From contig JAMYWO010000012.1 of the NCBI GenBank assembly GCA_024220525.1, forward strand, positions 241,253 through 305,252: 64,000 nucleotides of DNA, in the 5' to 3' direction. The notes beneath the pieces were generated by a model that was given only the letters and a program-made list of their open reading frames with translations, made no database searches and was not told the DNA's origin. A program made the position numbers and the translations under genes. The number at the start of each line of letters is the position of its first letter. Positions within the stretch are counted from its first letter, which is position 1. Of the stretch, positions 61,349-64,000 are shown piece by piece. The DNA comes from Cochliopodium minus (taxonomy: Eukaryota; Discosea; Himatismenida; Cochliopodiidae).

Positions 61349-61791
61349 TTACTTAATCTGGAGGTCAGGAGATATGAAAGTTTTGGGTTGACACTTGGAG
61401 AAGCCATGAACCAGCAACAGAAAATAATAACACAATGTCCGTTCTTGCATTGAAAATACTTTGATCCGCATCCATTCAGAACAGTTTTGTGTGATTTCTT
61501 GCAGATACAGATCTTTAGGACTCAAAGATTCATTTACTTCATTAGCGAGAATTATCAAAAAGGAAACATGTTTCTCTATTTTCAAAAGAAACATTTCAAC
61601 CCTAAGAAGATAACTTCCTTGATTTTTGAGTGCTAAAAGATTGAAGAGATACTCAGCCTTTATCTCGGTGATGATAACTACCTACAAAATGAAACTACAG
61701 AAAAGAAAGTTGATCAAAAAAACTCAATTTCAACTCTAAATGAGTTGGTTGCCAAAGCGAATCTAGAAAGTACAAAAAGAGATGCAAATTA
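61349..61791. pseudogene. Unresolved coding-like segment readable on both strands
   Basis: On the + strand a single frame reads LNLEVRRYESFGLTLGEAMN ... FDPHPFRTVLCDFLQIQIFR ... YQKGNMFLYFQKKHFNPKKI ... IEEILSLYLGDDNYLQN ... KANLESTKRDAN. It is broken only by a TGA (about 61450) and a TAA (about 61635). On the - strand an acceptor at about 61682 opens a 110-codon frame (EYLFNLLALKNQGSYLLRVE ... PDLQIK) to a stop at 61349. Neither matches a family I know. The + reading would be a degraded gene fragment. Confidence 0.3.
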
Positions 61792-62015
61792 GTAATATTT
61801 TTCAAATTGTTTCATTTGATTTTAAAATCTTTTTTTTAAATACTGAATATTTTTTGTTAAATAGGTGTAAATATGTAGAATAAATATACAACATAGAATA
61901 AATTTTTTCAACAATTGAAACCAAATTCTCAAATAAAGTAGATTGATGAGATGTATGAATTATTTATACCGCTCAAGACATCTCAAATATCTTTGAAAAA
62001 AAAAAAAAAATTTGA

Positions 62016-63185
62016 ATGTTATTCTCAAAAAAATTGTTGGCATTAATTTTTTTCTTTTTTCTGACTAATGTATTGATATTTTTCAGGGGAAACACTAATA
62101 CAGCACCAGAAGTTAAGAGAATAAGTGAGAAAATAATTTATGTAGGTTACTCTAATCCTATAGAATATCCCGACTGTATGATGATAGGAACATCATTGAT
62201 CAACAGATTGGAAATGGAAATTTATAGTGAAGGAACATTCGTATTCGATGACCATTGGAAAATTAATATGGATAACAAAAGGAAGGCATTCAAAAAATTT
62301 TGTGATTCCAACAAGAATAATTTGGAATCGGTTGTTGTATTTGGAGATATTTCTGATATTATTATTTTTCAAAGAGAAGAAGACATTCGATTGAAATTTC
62401 TCGAAATGAAGAACAAAACCAACAAAAAGATCTTTTTTGGCACGGATGGCAAGTTATGGCCAATAGGTGATGAGGTGATATGGAATTGTGGAATTGAAGA
62501 AGTGGGATATAATGTGACAAAGGAAAAATATGATAGATATCACCAAGGGAAGAAGGATTTTGAATACAAATATCTTAATGCAGGGTTTTCCATCGGGGAT
62601 GTCGATCAGATGTGCCAATTCTGGACAAAGGTGGTGGAATATAACGATGTCAAAAATCTTTCTGGGAAATGTTCTGATGAACAAGGTTTGGTTACTCTTG
62701 CATTTTTTGAGGAATTGGAAAAGGTGAATTTTTTTATTTGAGGGGAAAAATATTATAATCATCTGGGCATGTGGAAAAATATAAATTTTAAATAATTTTA
62801 TATATTATAATCATCAAAAAAGATGTTTTAATTTATTAATACTAATTTGTCGACAAAGGTTGATTTAGATTTAAATTTCGATTTGGTTTTGAATGTCAAC
62901 AATGTTGAACCTCAATTTTTAAAGTTGAACAATAATAGTAATACTGAAGTTGGATTATCAATGGATTATAGATCTCACAAGGAAATTCCTATAATGCATG
63001 CAGCTGGTCAATCCAAACAAACTTTTTTGAAGCAAGTTCATGAGTTTTTTAAAAAAAGAAGGGAGATATTAGAGAGTGTTTACACCAAGACTTTTGTTTT
63101 GGATGGCAAAGTTGTTAATTTTGGGGAGATTTGTGACGAAAAATTGAAACAATATTATGAATGGATACAACCACAATTTTCATAA
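62016..63185 (+). CDS. PLOD/GT25-like glycosyltransferase, type II membrane or secreted (344 aa)
   Basis: Exons 62016-62723 and 62859-63185; 345 codons, phases close. An N-terminal signal anchor (MLFSKKLLALIFFFFLTNVL) is followed by a domain like the glycosyltransferase module of lysyl hydroxylases: SVVVFGDISDIIIFQREEDI (DxxD in place of DxYD), KIFFGTDGKLWPIGD, YKYLNAGFSIGDVDQMCQFW (the 'YLNSGxxIG' motif), SGKCSDEQGLV (DxQ), then IPIMHAAGQSK (the 'HxNG' position). No prolyl/lysyl hydroxylase domain follows. It should act in ER or Golgi on glycoproteins; donor sugar and acceptor are unknown. Confidence 0.7.
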
Positions 63186-63286
63186 ATTCTCATAATTGTT
63201 TAATATTTCCTGGAATCTATGAATGTCATTTTTTTTTTTGTAATTTTATTAAATATTTATTTATTTTTAAAAACTGAAAAAAAAAT

Positions 63287-64000
63287 TTAATTTGATATAT
63301 ATTTAAATATTTTGATTCTGTGTTGAGGCTTGATGTTGAGAATGTCTTTGTGAAAGAGAATTGTTTTGACTGATTCGTTTTTCAAATGCTCATAGTGGCA
63401 CAAATATATATCATGTTGTTCAAACATGTTGATGTATTCTTCAATAGGAGCTGGATTCTTTAGTTCAACAAAACAAGTTTTGAGAAAATCTTCCCAAGAT
63501 TTGAAGTCACCTTTTATTTGGGTTTTCTTGTGATTCTTGATAAGATTCAATTCAACAAGTTTTTCTCTCATTTTGAAACCAAAAGAAGGGTTTTGATGAT
63601 TGTTGATAAAATAAGTAATTTCTTCTGAGAGATCCTCTTGTAAGAAGGAAAGGTCTTCTTTGGTGATAAAGTTCCAATGGAAAATGGAAAAATCTTGTTC
63701 ATTCATCAGCTTGGAGAACTCTTCGCTCTGATCGTTATCATAGTGGCAAACTTTTTGAAAAAAATCTTTCCAATCAGAATAACCTCCTAAAACTTCTTCA
63801 TTTGAGAGTGGAGAGCCTTTCATTTGAAATTCCAATCTCATTTTTTCTCCTTTTTTCGTTGCATCCTCAAATAGAACTCTCAACTTTAGTTTTTCTACAA
63901 CGAGTGGTGAAATATTGTCAGGAAGACAGTCACTTTGAACACAATCCTTCCAATCTTTGATATCAAAGTCCAGTAAATCTTCCGCAAGCTTGTTGTATTC
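63287..64000 (-). CDS. C-terminal part of protein with tandem SAM-like domains
   Basis: The frame is open to the window edge and ends at 63287. It contains three successive modules beginning W(K/E)D: DIKDWKDCVQSDC; GYSDWKDFFQKVCHYDND...; DFKSWEDFLKTCFVELKN. The last has a SAM-like pattern: IEEYINMFEQHDIYLCHYEH, then LNIKPQHRIKIFKYI, like 'LGIxxxGHRxKILxxI'. SAM-like folds mediate protein self-association. The first 77 bases from the right edge are identical to 27282-27358, so this is the intact form of the end missing there. Confidence 0.6.
   Translation of the reverse strand, partial: EYNKLAEDLLDFDIKDWKDCVQSDCLPDNISPLVVEKLKLRVLFEDATKKGEKMRLEFQMKGSPLSNEEVLGGYSDWKDFFQKVCHYDNDQSEEFSKLMNEQDFSIFHWNFITKEDLSFLQEDLSEEITYFINNHQNPSFGFKMREKLVELNLIKNHKKTQIKGDFKSWEDFLKTCFVELKNPAPIEEYINMFEQHDIYLCHYEHLKNESVKTILFHKDILNIKPQHRIKIFKYISN

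Noticed and set aside
1-64000. tRNA, rRNA or snRNA genes
   Set aside because: No cloverleaf-like GC-richer element or conserved rRNA stretch was noticed by eye; a covariance search would be needed to exclude them.
1-64000. Non-standard genetic code (in-frame TGA/TAA in some readings)
   Set aside because: All three stops end well-supported models (for example TAA at 18907, TGA at 22086, TAG at 61791 only weakly), and frame-changed segments are better explained by indels or decay.

Overview
The window is AT-rich nuclear DNA from a free-living-protist type of eukaryote. Genes are dense on both strands. They are cut by many short GT..AG introns (mostly about 45-80 nt) and separated by AT-only spacers. 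Coding regions carry asparagine-rich and coiled-coil tracts. The gene set (RasGEF/RhoGAP, RCC1, F-box, Rab, CH, a plant-type LRR ectodomain, an RNF213-like giant AAA+ protein) suggests an amoeba-like lineage such as Amoebozoa, Heterolobosea or Anaeramoebae. I cannot name the species. Most gene models below were built by joining frames through introns by eye. Where all exon phases and total lengths closed, this is said.

Layout. 1-282: start of a sirtuin (-). 344-8866: two long coiled-coil proteins (-), the second beginning with a calponin-homology domain. 9107-13548 (+): J-domain protein, fibronectin-III/Asn-rich protein, and a secreted Sep15/SelM-family thioredoxin-like protein. 13726-18907 (+): a 13-exon RhoGAP-RasGEF fusion. 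18957-26718 (-): GT69-type mannosyltransferase, ER syntaxin-18-like SNARE, LRR membrane receptor and DHHC palmitoyltransferase, packed very tightly. A single n at 27281 marks a scaffold join.

27282-44195 (-): a broken basic protein with SAM-like end, then an RNF213/mysterin-like AAA+ giant. Several coding blocks here change frame without a visible intron. 44743-46322 (+): CHK/EcKinase-like small-molecule kinase. 46445-46904 (-): small membrane protein. 47239-51133 (+): 14-exon FUSC-type transporter. 51201-53558 (+): F-box protein with Ser/Thr-rich 25-residue repeats. 53600-56480 (-): RCC1-repeat protein. 56660-58158 (+): F-box-like exon followed by a Rab-like GTPase. 58227-60230 (-): acidic low-complexity protein. 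60450-61024 (-): Rpn10-like vWA protein. A second n lies at 61159 between inverted repeats. 62016-63185 (+): PLOD-like glycosyltransferase. 63287-64000 (-): C-terminal SAM-like protein. The last 77 bases repeat exactly the 77 bases after the n at 27281.

The genes do not form an operon-like pathway. Common themes are small-GTPase control (RhoGAP, RasGEF, Rab, RCC1), ubiquitin/proteasome (RNF213-like, F-box, Rpn10-like) and the secretory route (DHHC, syntaxin 18, GT69, Sep15/SelM, PLOD-like transferase).
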